Positions 22,650 to 31,943 of a stretch of 64,000 nucleotides of DNA are shown piece after piece; the first letter of the stretch is position 1; every line of letters begins with the position of its first letter. Under the pieces are notes generated by a model, which saw only the letters and a program-made list of their open reading frames with translations, was not told the origin of the DNA and did not search any database. The stretch covers positions 6,510,001 through 6,574,000 of the forward strand of contig NC_035791.1 of NCBI RefSeq assembly GCF_001653235.2, in the 5' to 3' direction. Source of the DNA: Pochonia chlamydosporia 170 (taxonomy: Eukaryota; Ascomycota; Sordariomycetes; Hypocreales; Clavicipitaceae). The position numbers were made by a program, and so were the translations under genes.

Positions 22650-23170
22650 CACAGACCTGGGCGGTTGTGTGTAAAATGACTGTTTCGAGGACTGCCACAT
22701 GATCGCCCCGTTGAACAGCTTCATTGGGTAACCCTGGGTGGATTTTCGAGTCTCGGGATCATCCGCGAACGACGCGTCGCTTGACAGCTCTAATACTTCA
22801 TCATCGCCCATCTCTCCCTCTATAGCCTTATCTATAGAGCCTGAGAACTCGATGGCATAGTATTGTGTGGTCTGGAGAAATGCGAGAACTCGATTTGCGT
22901 ACCGCAGGTGCTCTGGTGAAGGATTCAAGGTAGGCTGTAAAGGAGACATCTGGTCTTGAAACGACAGCTGCATAGAGAATTGATCCTACCTTTTCTTGCA
23001 GCTCTGTAATCTACTGTATAGTGGCCTGTCCTCCGAAAGGTTGGGGATGGTATGACGAAATGAGAAGAGTTACCATTCTCATTGACTGGTCAATCCCGAA
23101 CTTGACACTGAGTTTGTCGATGAGTCCTAGCACGAAGGGGTGATTTTCTTGGCTTCCCTGTCTTAGCTTC
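22650..23170 (-). mobile_element. Ty1/Copia pol relic (RT end and RNase H)
   Basis: On the minus strand from ~23170: HPFVLGLIDKLSVKFG, then ITELQEKVGSILYAAVVSRPDVSF (one in-frame stop before ITEL), then after a frame change LRYANRVLAFLQTTQYYAIEF and LSSDASFADDPETRKSTQGY, KLFNGAIMWQSSKQ. These are the C-terminal Copia reverse transcriptase and RNase H signatures in order. At least one stop and two frame changes show it is dead. LTRs were not identified. Confidence 0.78.
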
Positions 23171-23464
23171 TACACTTATAGACATTGTGTCGCACATAAT
23201 ATGAAGCAGAAAATCCACCCTCTTAAGTGGAGTTCTCCCTTTTGGCCCAATGGTGTAATTTTTGTGACACATTGTAACAATCCCACGTTTCTCTTACATT
23301 TATTTATGCTGCGTGCATAATTAAGTGCGCGGCCAATATCGTCGCTGAATTCGGTCCGACTCCTTCCGACTAACTGCGTGCTGATTGGCTAAATCGCTGT
23401 TTGCATACCATGACAGACATTTAGTGGGTTTTTTCTTTAAGCCTTACTAGCAACACCCAGCAAC

Positions 23465-23642
23465 TTCTAGAAACATCAAAATGGCGTCCAAATCGTTCCA
23501 ATTACCATCTTGCCCGCTACAACTCAGGTATTGTAGTCGACCAAGGACGTCAAAATTGCGTCAGTAGAATTCTAGATATTTCCAGAGGAATCATCATGGA
23601 CACCACCACACCACATGATCACTTCACCCCTGGAATATAAAA
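23465..23642 (+). promoter_or_regulatory. Heat-shock promoter: HSE arrays and TATA box
   Basis: Inverted nGAAn/nTTCn units occur as TTCTAGAA at 23465-23472 and as GAATTCTAGATATTTCC at 23567-23583. A strong TATAAAA is at 23636-23642, 160 bp before the first ATG of the Hsp30 gene. Hsf1 trimers bind such alternating units in fungi. Position and order fit a heat-inducible promoter. Confidence 0.7.
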
Positions 23643-23801
23643 GATGCTTGACTTTACTTTTATCCCAATTTACTTTCCATCCTCCTCATCATCATCGCTT
23701 GTCAACAAAAAGAACGCGCTCTCTTGCTGAGCAATTATACCCTTTATATTCCGTTGACATCGCTAATCTTGACCTCACTTGAATCGAATCAAGACGATTA
23801 G

Positions 23802-24512
23802 ATGCAAGTCAGCAGAGCAACTCGCCCATTCCGTACTCTACGAACCCTACGACGCAGCACAATCCCATTCGTTGCCACCCCATCACGCAACATGTCTTTC
23901 TTTCCACGAGCTTTCTACGAAGGTGATTCTTTATCATCCTTCACCCCACTCTTCCGTCTCCTGGACGACTTTGACACGTATGCTCGCCAATCCGGCAGTA
24001 ACCAACATGGCCGGCTCTCAGCCATCGCCACCTGGCAGCCCAAATTTGACATTCGCGAAACCAGTGATGCATACGAGCTGCATGGCGAACTCCCCGGCCT
24101 GAACAAAGACGCCGTTCACATTGAGTTTACAGATCCACAGACCATGACTGTCCGTGGCAAAGCTGAGCGAACTTATTCGTCTGGCACCCCCAGCGCTGGG
24201 CGCATTGAAGATGTTTCCGAGAAGCCAGCCATCACTGAAGGCGAAACATCACCCTCCGCGCATAAAGCCACTGTTGAGGATGACAATGCAGCCGCGACAG
24301 AAACTGCAGTAGGCAAGGCGCAAAGGCAGCCTGAGCAACCCAAGTACAAGTATTGGCTTACTGAGCGCAGCGTCGGGGAGTTCTCTCGAAGCTTCAACTT
24401 TCCGACCCCTGTGGACCATGAATCCGTGTCGGCTAGTTTCAGAGACGGCATCCTGGCTGTTTCTGTGCCAAAAGCTAAGAAGCCTGAACCTCGACGGATC
24501 GCTATAAACTAA
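23802..24512 (+). CDS. hsp30: Hsp30-type small heat shock protein (alpha-crystallin domain)
   Basis: Single-exon, 236 residues. The alpha-crystallin domain runs from WQPKFDIRETSDAYELHGELPG (~70) to the end, with a ~65-residue Ser/Glu/Ala-rich insert (GRIEDVSEKPAITEG onward) in the middle, as in filamentous-fungal Hsp30 proteins. The C-terminus shows FSRSFNFPTPVD, SFRDGILAVSVPK and the RRIAIN tail. It acts as an ATP-independent holdase. Two starts are possible. The first ATG adds 30 residues rich in Arg/Thr with no acidic residue (MQVSRATRPFRTLRTLRRS), resembling a mitochondrial presequence. The ATG at 23892 gives the usual MSFFPRAFY start. Leaky initiation at both would dual-target the protein (inference). 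Confidence 0.93.
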   Translation: MQVSRATRPFRTLRTLRRSTIPFVATPSRNMSFFPRAFYEGDSLSSFTPLFRLLDDFDTYARQSGSNQHGRLSAIATWQPKFDIRETSDAYELHGELPGLNKDAVHIEFTDPQTMTVRGKAERTYSSGTPSAGRIEDVSEKPAITEGETSPSAHKATVEDDNAAATETAVGKAQRQPEQPKYKYWLTERSVGEFSRSFNFPTPVDHESVSASFRDGILAVSVPKAKKPEPRRIAIN

Positions 24513-25502
24513 ACTGATTTTACTTATTGTATTTATTTGCCGCTGGGGCAGAGTGTAACTCTTTTACATGTGTGATGAATAATGTATTGGTGAGAATCAA
24601 CGTGGCTTTGTCTCTGTCGAGTATTTGTCGAGTTTTTGTACTTTATCCCTTCTCAGTAGCCTCATGAAGACTGAGTTAACTAAATAGTTTAAGCGATATC
24701 TTAATACGTACCGCTCTGACCGCTTCATAAGCATCTTATGTCATCCTCGTGAGTGAAGACGAGCCTGATGTGCGGTCCCAAAGCTTCTGTAAAGCCTGGC
24801 CCTGCTCGTATGTGACGGTCCGATTCGTCAAAGCCTTGTCATTCAAAGCAAGCACAATAATTATGCTATTGTCAAATAAATGCTGCTTCAGTCAAGCGGA
24901 TATGCGAGTGTGGCAAAGTGGCAATAGGAAATCGTAATACTGCTGCGCAAGCAGCAGTATTCCAATAAGTATATAATGTCGTATGATTCCACTCTTTTAG
25001 GTAAAAAATCAAAGAGTCTCTCGTTGCCCGATTCACAGGGGATCTTCTGCCCCATCGTCGTCCAGTTATGCAAGCAAGTCGTGAAGTGTGACATATCCAT
25101 TGCCCTGTGAATACGGCAAGTGTTTTCTGGCTCGCCCACGACTAGAGCTATCAACAATTTATCGTAGTATTTCGACTGGAAAGGGGGCAAAACAAGAGGA
25201 TGTCTTCTTGAACTGCTAGGTATCGTTCAGTTCACCAAGCACGTTTGCTTTTTACAGGAACAACTATTGTTGGCTTGGTGTGAGTCAGGTGGTAAGACAT
25301 GGTCTAGGCAACACTTAAGATGAGTCAAGTGGTGAGTCACTGCTCGGCGGCAAGGGGTACCGCTGTGTTTATATGAGAGCTGTCAGCCAAATTGAATATA
25401 GAGCAGATCAATCTCAACAACTATGCCCAATCAGGGGAACAGGATCCACTCTGCCTATCATTTCATCAAACTTCATTTCATTGACCTTCTTTCAATGCAT
25501 GG
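24513..25502. other. Intergenic with a strong hairpin
   Basis: No supported gene. The minus ORF 24888-25190 (100 residues, Cys-containing) has no recognised motif. The hairpin is listed separately. Confidence 0.4.
24936..24961. repeat. Perfect hairpin, 11-bp stem and GCAA loop
   Basis: AATACTGCTGC, loop GCAA, GCAGCAGTATT. The GNRA-type loop and perfect stem would fold strongly in RNA. It lies 0.4 kb after the Hsp30 stop and 1 kb from the Helitron helicase. The CTRR motif expected at a Helitron 3' end is not seen next to it. Confidence 0.85.
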
Positions 25503-25719
25503 AACGATCGGCTTATTGACGAGGTCAGATAAGACAATCAACAGTTGTTCTGTTGCTTAGGGTAGGTAACTTAGGTTGTAAGTGAATATGACCTTCACAG
25601 GCTATTGAACAGAAAGCTTAGATCGTCAGGAGTTATCCCAATCAATTGTTCATTGAATGCTTAGATTGATCACTGAAGATCTGGACTAGCTAGATATCTC
25701 GATAATGACTGTCCTATAT
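25503..25719 (-). repeat. Left copy of ~217-bp inverted repeat (LTR-like)
   Basis: Its reverse complement matches 30776-30993 with about 14 mismatches and one 1-base gap (~93% by eye). Most differences are transitions. Together the copies enclose the F-box/Helitron gene. In the right copy a TATATATA run directly precedes the shared block and the block continues into ACA, features also seen in LTRs. Confidence 0.85.
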
Positions 25720-25901
25720 GCCTTGAGGAACGAAGTGACGAAAAGGTTAGGCTGCGTAGAAATCCGTTCACCTCAGGTCTAAAATCAGCTGACCACTCGG
25801 CTTTGATTGGTTGCCCCATTTTCCATTCATGGATATTGTCTCGTGCTCTGGCACGTGAATGCTATGTCTTCCTTTCCCTGCCACTCTCACGAAGGGGTCC
25901 A

Positions 25902-28299
25902 TCAGCAGATGTCCCGCCAACTCCAGGATTCCACGTCCCTCATCGTCGCCTCGTCTAGCGCCTCTAGTTCTTTTTCCGCTGTCAACATGTCCCTAGGCAC
26001 TTCATTCCCTAAGAAATCTTTCTCCCGCACTTTGGAGAGAAGCATGATACCGTCGAGAGACGTGCACCGTGAGAGTTGCACGTACAGGCTGTACGGATCG
26101 CACTGGCTCGGCACTGCCTCTCCGTTGAATCTAACTGTCCTGGCGCCGCGCAATTCAAGTGCGACCTTGCCGAGCGTTCGACCCTGCACCTTAAAATCCG
26201 TGCAGGCGAACGCAGAAGCACAGGCCAGCCCTCTGCGAGTAACATCTAACGTTTGCCATGGTCGTTTTCTTCCGCGCTCTATCCTCATTGACATTGGTGT
26301 GAGAAGTATGGTGCCGGGAGGCAGACCGACAAAACGGAAGTCCGTCGTATCGGAAGCCAGGATGATTCCAGCTGGAGGCCCAAAGTGTATGACCATGTCC
26401 CCAGAGATGCGGTGACCTGGAAACGTTTTGTCCACAATGACCTCACATGCCGTATAGCCAGCTCCGTTCACAAGCTTTAATCCTTGGTGGATATTGTGAT
26501 TTATGGTCACGGGCATGCCTGGCACAAACATGAAAATGGCCGGGATCGGGATCCCGCTATCATCCCCGTAATTGAGAATCATGAGAGCCTCCTCTTCTGA
26601 CGGCTCCCCAGCTGTCCATTTATGCTCTGAAATGAAAATTCGCATCAGCGCACGCTGCTGTTTCTGGAAAGAGATTGCTGCCTCAATATTCAAGTTCCAA
26701 CGATTCCGGTTGAGCGGTGTCACAACCGTGATACCCGACTCCCAGGGAATTCTGCGCCCGTCTCGATAACAAGTGGTATTCAGTAGGTCCAGATCCGACC
26801 GGTCCTGGGCTCCTTGGCGAATCCGGGACAGTAACCGCCGCAACCTAGCGTCACTTGCGGCCCGCATTTGTTCGTCCAAGATGACCACCGTTTCAAATCT
26901 TTTCCACAAAGCGTGAGCTCTGTCATGTTGACGTCTATGCTCTGATGAATAACACTTGCGTTCGTCCCACCTCACTGCAGTGCTGGGTAGCAGGATCGAT
27001 CGCTCCTGGACCGGTCTAAATTGGTGGAAATCTCCACAGAAGAGGACGACTGGTATCCCACCGAAGTCTTCCGCTGACCCTCGGAGTCTGCACAACTGTT
27101 CATTCACGGCATATAAAGTTCTAGCGCCTAGCATACTGATTTCGTCGACAACGATCATGCGCTTTTCCTGCCAATCCATCTTAGTTTGACCGTCAATCCG
27201 AAGGCTGCTGGCCCCCGATAACTTTAGCTGGTCAGTCGGCCCAAGGCGCCTTGAACGTGGTGCTGACTCTTTGGAGAATTTGCAGGCAGAGTGGATTGTG
27301 ATGCCCTCAATGTTTGCTGCTGCTGTACCAGAAGTCGCCGTAACCAAAAGACGATGTGGTTGCTCCTTGTAACGAAACAGCGTCTTGATTGCAGCGATCA
27401 GTCGCGACTTGCCAGTGCCGCCCTCCCCTCCCACGAACATGCAGAGCTGTGGCACACCATCGCTTGTTTCTCGCAGTCGATCTACCTGGCGACAAATCAA
27501 TCTTAGAGCCATATTTTGTTTCCGGTTCAGCCTGAACGACACCGTCAGTGCCTCCCCAACCGTGGAAAAGGAGCCGCCTGGACCGAACCGGACATCCATC
27601 GTCAATGACGATTGTTTACTTTGGATAGGTAATCCGATGGCTGGCTGGCAAGATCTATTCGACTGGCTACCTGCAACATAATGGCCGACCTCGTAATCCT
27701 CACATTGGCTCTGTATACCTTGGATTCTCTTTTCTCGCTCACGGGATAATCCGATTTGTTGCGACTTAATGGATCGAAGATGCTGTTGTCTCGGGACCGT
27801 GAATTTCAGCCCTATTTCACCTGACCTAAGGGTCATCGTCACGGCACCGTCGTCTATTTTTGAAGCACTGAGGTCCGTCGAAGAGTCCAGCCCGTCTGCT
27901 TGAAAGCAAAACAGTCGTTCGAGCATCCATGAAATTTCTCCTGAACCTGCAGTTACCTCTCTGGCTCCCACTGCCTTCCTCAGCACGTCAATAAAGCGCA
28001 TCAAGACACCTGGCTCATCATTTTGGTACGGCGCCAACTGATGCCCATCTTCCTGGCACCCGGAGCCTGAGTCCTCTGGCTCGCAAAACGGCCCGCCTTC
28101 ACACTCTGCAGCCCACTGCTTCGCGTCCCTTCTTACATCCTCAGCCGACCGACGAAGCAACTGGATATTATTTGCATAGAAGGATATCCGTTCCGGCAGA
28201 GTCTGTTTGTGCTTAATCCAGATATCGTTTATATCCCCATTTCTCTCAGCGAGGAAATCTTCCCACGGTACGAACATTGCGAGATGTTGCACCGCCGCT
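25902..28299 (-). CDS. Helitron-type Pif1-family helicase (SF1) region
   Basis: ~800-residue exon joined through an 89-bp intron (28300-28388, GTATGT..TAG) to the upstream exon that ends in the 30306 ORF. The first residues (AAVQHLAMFVPWEDFLAE, NNIQLLRRSAEDVRRDAK) match the linker of fungal Helitron replicases. The helicase has Walker A GGEGGTGKSRL (~297), Walker B VVDEISML (~388), FCGDFHQFRPV, and C-terminal Pif1 blocks (TACEVIVDKTF, LYVQLSRCTSL). All core SF1 motifs look intact. Helitron Rep/HUH sequences are absent. In complete elements this enzyme unwinds DNA during rolling-circle transposition. Host Pif1 is unlikely given the upstream Helitron linker. Confidence 0.82.
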
Positions 28300-28353
28300 C
28301 TAAAATCAAGCATCTCAGAGTCAGTAAGACGACATTGTTACTCCCGTGCCCTT

Positions 28354-30306
28354 TTATTTTACTCTCTTCTTCACTAGCGAGCACATACCTTTTATGGTAA
28401 TTGCCGTCCTCCTCGGAAAAATCCATACTGAGATACCCGTCCAAACACACAGCAGCGTGCTGTCCTGCTGGGCGGAGCACTTGCACCGTATCTTCGCATA
28501 AGGCCAAGACCTGTCCAGTTCAATCTCCCGCTTGGACGTAGCCCGTATCTTCTTGCGCTTCAACGTCACTATTGACAGATAGTCACACAGTGCAATACCC
28601 TTTAGGACCTGACCTCGATAAAAGTACGAATCCAAAAGAGAGATCTTCTGACCCGCCGCGTTAATTGCGACTGATTCCTCTCTTTGCTCGTCTAGAAGCT
28701 CCTTTTCAGCCGTCTCTTGCAGGAGTTTCCAGCGTCGAAATATTTGCCAGTAGAGACTGCATAGGTTTAAGAATGTCCACGCCGCGTTATTCGTGAACTC
28801 TGTCCCATATCCCAGCAGGTGAGCGACCACCTCCACATGCGACAACGCTCGGTCCGTAAATACCCTATTTGCGACACGCAACAAGAATTGCCTTGCTCTG
28901 TTTTCCCGGGTTGTCTGCTGCGATGACCCAACACCCGCTACGCCCTGATCAACGTTCTCGCTCCTTTTAAGCAGCTGGGCCACTTCCTTGGCGGCAAAAA
29001 TACGCTTCCACCCCGGATCCTCTACCTTGGTAGCGTAATTTGTAACATAAAAGACCAAGGCTAAGCTTTTGCATTTCGTCAGTTCGAATGGATGGTCATT
29101 TGATCGTTGTTCGATGAAGTCTTCAATTGCTTTAAATGGCAGAACCCTATTGCCATGGTTTTGCATTTCAGTGTCAATTTCCACTTGACAATTAGCAGAA
29201 AATTTTCCAACCATAGTACAAGAGCTGAGGACTAACGTGGCTCTCATAATTGAGAAGATCGTCTCCCACGAGCCTCCTGAGAGTGTGACGTCGCGAAACT
29301 CAACTCTTTTCAATGTATGGGAGTGTCTCGAAAAGAAATTTGTTAAGTCTGTTGCACAAGAAAAGTAGCCGTGATCAATTTCAACGGTATGCAATCTTGG
29401 AATAGTCAAGAATTCGAGAAATTTCGACGGCAGCTTCACGCTCTGACGAGATATTGAAGACAGTTTTAATTTCTCAAGTAATGGGATAGAGTGAAGCAAA
29501 ATCAGTAGCCCGTCGTAATTAAGACTTCCTTCTTCCGCGAACTGCGGAATTGCAATGCTTAAGGTTTTTAGCTGTTTGAGAGCACTTTTAAAGAGCATGG
29601 ATCGTTCGGAATTCAAGGCTTGTATGACACCAGTCAAAGGTAGGTCGCCAATATCGTTTTGGTAAGAGCGTATGGTCAGGCCGGTGAGATTCGTGTTTGT
29701 TGCAGACAAAGCGACGATGATGTTGTCGAAAATCCTAAGACTGGAAGACTGCTCCAAAAAGGGCATGTAAGAATCGTGAACAACTTCTTCAAACTTCAAC
29801 CAGGGTAGATTATCGAAGCATTGTGAGATGCAAATTGAACGAAGATTTATGAGGCGAGGCAGAATGACTGTTAAACACGCCGTATCCAGACCTGTGCTTT
29901 CGAGATAGCACATATCCGAGTGTCGGCAGCAGTAATCCCGGTGGAGTTCGTCTAGTTCTGCGACAGAAAAGTGTCCAACACTCAGTGGTGCGTGTTGCGC
30001 TATGTAGTCTGAAAACTCGCCCCTTGGAATACATTCGTCCTCAAAATCTTGAAAACTGTACGTTATGTATCGAACTTTGCCCTTATGCTCAGACTCTGAG
30101 AAAGCCAAAATCTTTTGATAGCTTTGTGTCTGATGCTTGAGAGTGATATGCCGGAATGCGAGATGTGCTCCAACGTCCGCCAGTCGCTTGCAAACAGCTC
30201 GGATAGAAAGCAGATCGCTTATGCTACCATGCCTTCGAAAATCCTCAGACACATGGTATAGGTCTTGGAGAATGTATACTAGCGTCTCGTTTGGCAAGCG
30301 AAGCAT
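28354..30306 (-). CDS. F-box protein fused in frame to Helitron replicase linker
   Basis: 650-residue ORF from the ATG at 30306. Residues 1-45 form an F-box (LRLPNETLVYILQDLY, IRAVCKRLADVGAHLAFRHI). Residues ~60-400 are a Leu-rich substrate-recognition-like region. At ~residue 405 it changes to Helitron sequence: CKSLALVFYVTNYATKVEDP, FLLRVANRVFTDRALSHVEV, VAHLLGYGTEFTNNAAW, LYWQIFRRWKLL. A one-base deletion near 28500 (TGGCCTTATGC) shifts the frame; the other frame continues as LCEDTVQVLRPAGQHAAVC into the splice donor at 28388. F-box proteins pick substrates for SCF ubiquitin ligases. Here the likely product is an F-box/LRR-like protein with a Helitron-derived tail, or a broken fusion. Confidence 0.78.
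   Translation of the reverse strand: MLRLPNETLVYILQDLYHVSEDFRRHGSISDLLSIRAVCKRLADVGAHLAFRHITLKHQTQSYQKILAFSESEHKGKVRYITYSFQDFEDECIPRGEFSDYIAQHAPLSVGHFSVAELDELHRDYCCRHSDMCYLESTGLDTACLTVILPRLINLRSICISQCFDNLPWLKFEEVVHDSYMPFLEQSSSLRIFDNIIVALSATNTNLTGLTIRSYQNDIGDLPLTGVIQALNSERSMLFKSALKQLKTLSIAIPQFAEEGSLNYDGLLILLHSIPLLEKLKLSSISRQSVKLPSKFLEFLTIPRLHTVEIDHGYFSCATDLTNFFSRHSHTLKRVEFRDVTLSGGSWETIFSIMRATLVLSSCTMVGKFSANCQVEIDTEMQNHGNRVLPFKAIEDFIEQRSNDHPFELTKCKSLALVFYVTNYATKVEDPGWKRIFAAKEVAQLLKRSENVDQGVAGVGSSQQTTRENRARQFLLRVANRVFTDRALSHVEVVAHLLGYGTEFTNNAAWTFLNLCSLYWQIFRRWKLLQETAEKELLDEQREESVAINAAGQKISLLDSYFYRGQVLKGIALCDYLSIVTLKRKKIRATSKREIELDRSWPYAKIRCKCSAQQDSTLLCVWTGISVWIFPRRTAITIKGMCSLVKKRVK
28389..29090 (-). 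mobile_element. Helitron-derived segment (5' part of the helicase region)
   Basis: The part of the F-box ORF downstream of ~residue 405, plus the out-of-frame 28389-28500 stretch, is the pre-helicase region of fungal Helitron replicases. With 25902-28299 it forms a ~3.2-kb Helitron-derived block. No Rep domain, 5' TC end or 3' hairpin-CTRR end could be placed. Confidence 0.75.
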
Positions 30307-30775
30307 GACAACTTAGACGAATCTCCCTGCTTTGACAGAACTGTAAATGCGGAGCAGACAAGCAAAGTCCTTCACATATGAACTCGTTTGGCGGATAAAT
30401 AATTCCGGGTATTGAACACCAGTATCTCTCATGATTTCACAAGAAGCGCCATATTTGAACTGTTACTGTAGGATTCTAATTTTAAAGTTTCTGCTTCATC
30501 AATCAATTCCGTTATCCCAGTCACAAGTCGGCTCAAATGACGAAGCCGCATGTTACGCACCAACGAGAGCAAGAGCAGGCAAGGCAGAATGATTGGTCTT
30601 GGAACGAGACCTGAGGCCTGGCTGCATGAGATGGCCGCCATGGGTAGAAGGGGTCACGTGACAAGACACGGGAACTGCAAGGCGCTCAGTTGGATCACCA
30701 GTGCTCAGGCTGATCAGACTGAGCACGACTGAGCAAGGCAAGCAGAACTGATCAGTGAAGAGATGGAAACAATAT

Positions 30776-30993
30776 ATATAGGACAGTCATTATCGAGATA
30801 TCTAGTTAGTCCAGATCTTCAGTGATCAATCTAAGCATTCAATTCACAATTGATTGGGATAAACTCCTGACGATCCAAGCTTGCTGTTCAATAACCTGTG
30901 AAGGTCTTATTCACGCACAACCTAAATTACCTACCCTAAGCAACAGAACAACTGTTGATTGCCTTACTTGACCTTGTCAATAAGCCGATCGTT
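30776..30993 (+). repeat. Right copy of ~217-bp inverted repeat (LTR-like)
   Basis: Counterpart of 25503-25719 in opposite orientation, 5.06 kb away. A TATATATA run directly precedes the common block. Immediately after the block, CCGCAGGGTA (30997-31006) and its complement (31037-31046) form a separate short inverted repeat. Confidence 0.85.
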
Positions 30994-31943
30994 ACACCGC
31001 AGGGTAAAAGGTGCAGGGTAAGTTACATCAAAAGCGTACCCTGCGGCGCAATCGTACGCCATACGTAGGCGGCTTTCGTCGACTCAGCTACTGCGGACAT
31101 GGCCCCCTGATGCATGTGCGGAGATGCGCTGTGCCTTCCAAAATGGCCGTTTTTAATGGCGGCCAAATCTTGCCGCCTAGGAAGTGCTGCGTGAATCAAA
31201 TGCGCCTTATCATCTTGAGTGGGGGAAGATACAGAAAATGGCTGGCAAGAAAAGCCACGGTTCGTAATTGGCTCTTTACCCATAACAGGAGTGGGACACT
31301 AACCCGAGGAACCCTGTACAATAGACAGGCCCCCCCTGTTCGAGGCAAAGACTGGGGCCTCGGCAGGGCTTCGACTAGGTATTCAAGAGGCATCCGTGCG
31401 ATTCTTGTCGAGCACTTCAGTACGTCTTGCTTAGCGACACGGGGTGCATAGCTGAAAGAGTTACTCAGGTACATGTCCCAAAGATCGCAGAGGTGGGGTG
31501 GTCCGTTTACCCCCAATATGGTGCAAGGAGCGAGAAGTTGCTCTCCTGCAAGAACAAACCTGACCCCCTGTCATGCGGTCTCCAACGCAGTCTATCGTCT
31601 TGCTGGACTACACCCCATCGACCATCTACTTGATTCCCCTCTCCTGGCCGCCATTTGAGGACATCACAGTCCGCCTGCGGTTGTCTTGGCCGTCTATGAT
31701 CGAGAACTTCCAAACCTTGGCATCAAAATAAGGTACTGTACTGTATCATTTACTTAAACAACATGGTCTGTTCCAAAATTATTAATATTTATTCCCAGTA
31801 ACTAACTTAACTTAACTTACCGGTAAACGAAACTAAAATCAATTTGGTTACAGTCTCGTCTGAAGTAGAAATAATTGGCGGCAACAATAGCTCCGACTCG
31901 CCATTATTATTACATCTTTGCCTCAGTAACCACAGCAGCGGCA
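30994..31943. other. Intergenic; short repeats, no gene supported
   Basis: A TAACT/TTAAC-type repeat (about 31798-31820) precedes the next ORF and resembles a LINE tail. ORFs at 31011-31451 (+) and 31023-31283 (-) overlap each other and carry no motif. Confidence 0.4.

Noticed and set aside
24936..24961. Helitron 3' terminus (hairpin plus CTRR)
   Set aside because: No CTRR follows the hairpin at the expected distance on either strand.
25902..28299. Host PIF1 helicase gene
   Set aside because: The sequence upstream of the helicase is the Helitron-specific linker, and the gene is fused to an F-box ORF among repeats.
25503..30993. Starship giant element
   Set aside because: No DUF3435 tyrosine recombinase captain was seen anywhere in the window; the inverted repeats and size do not fit.
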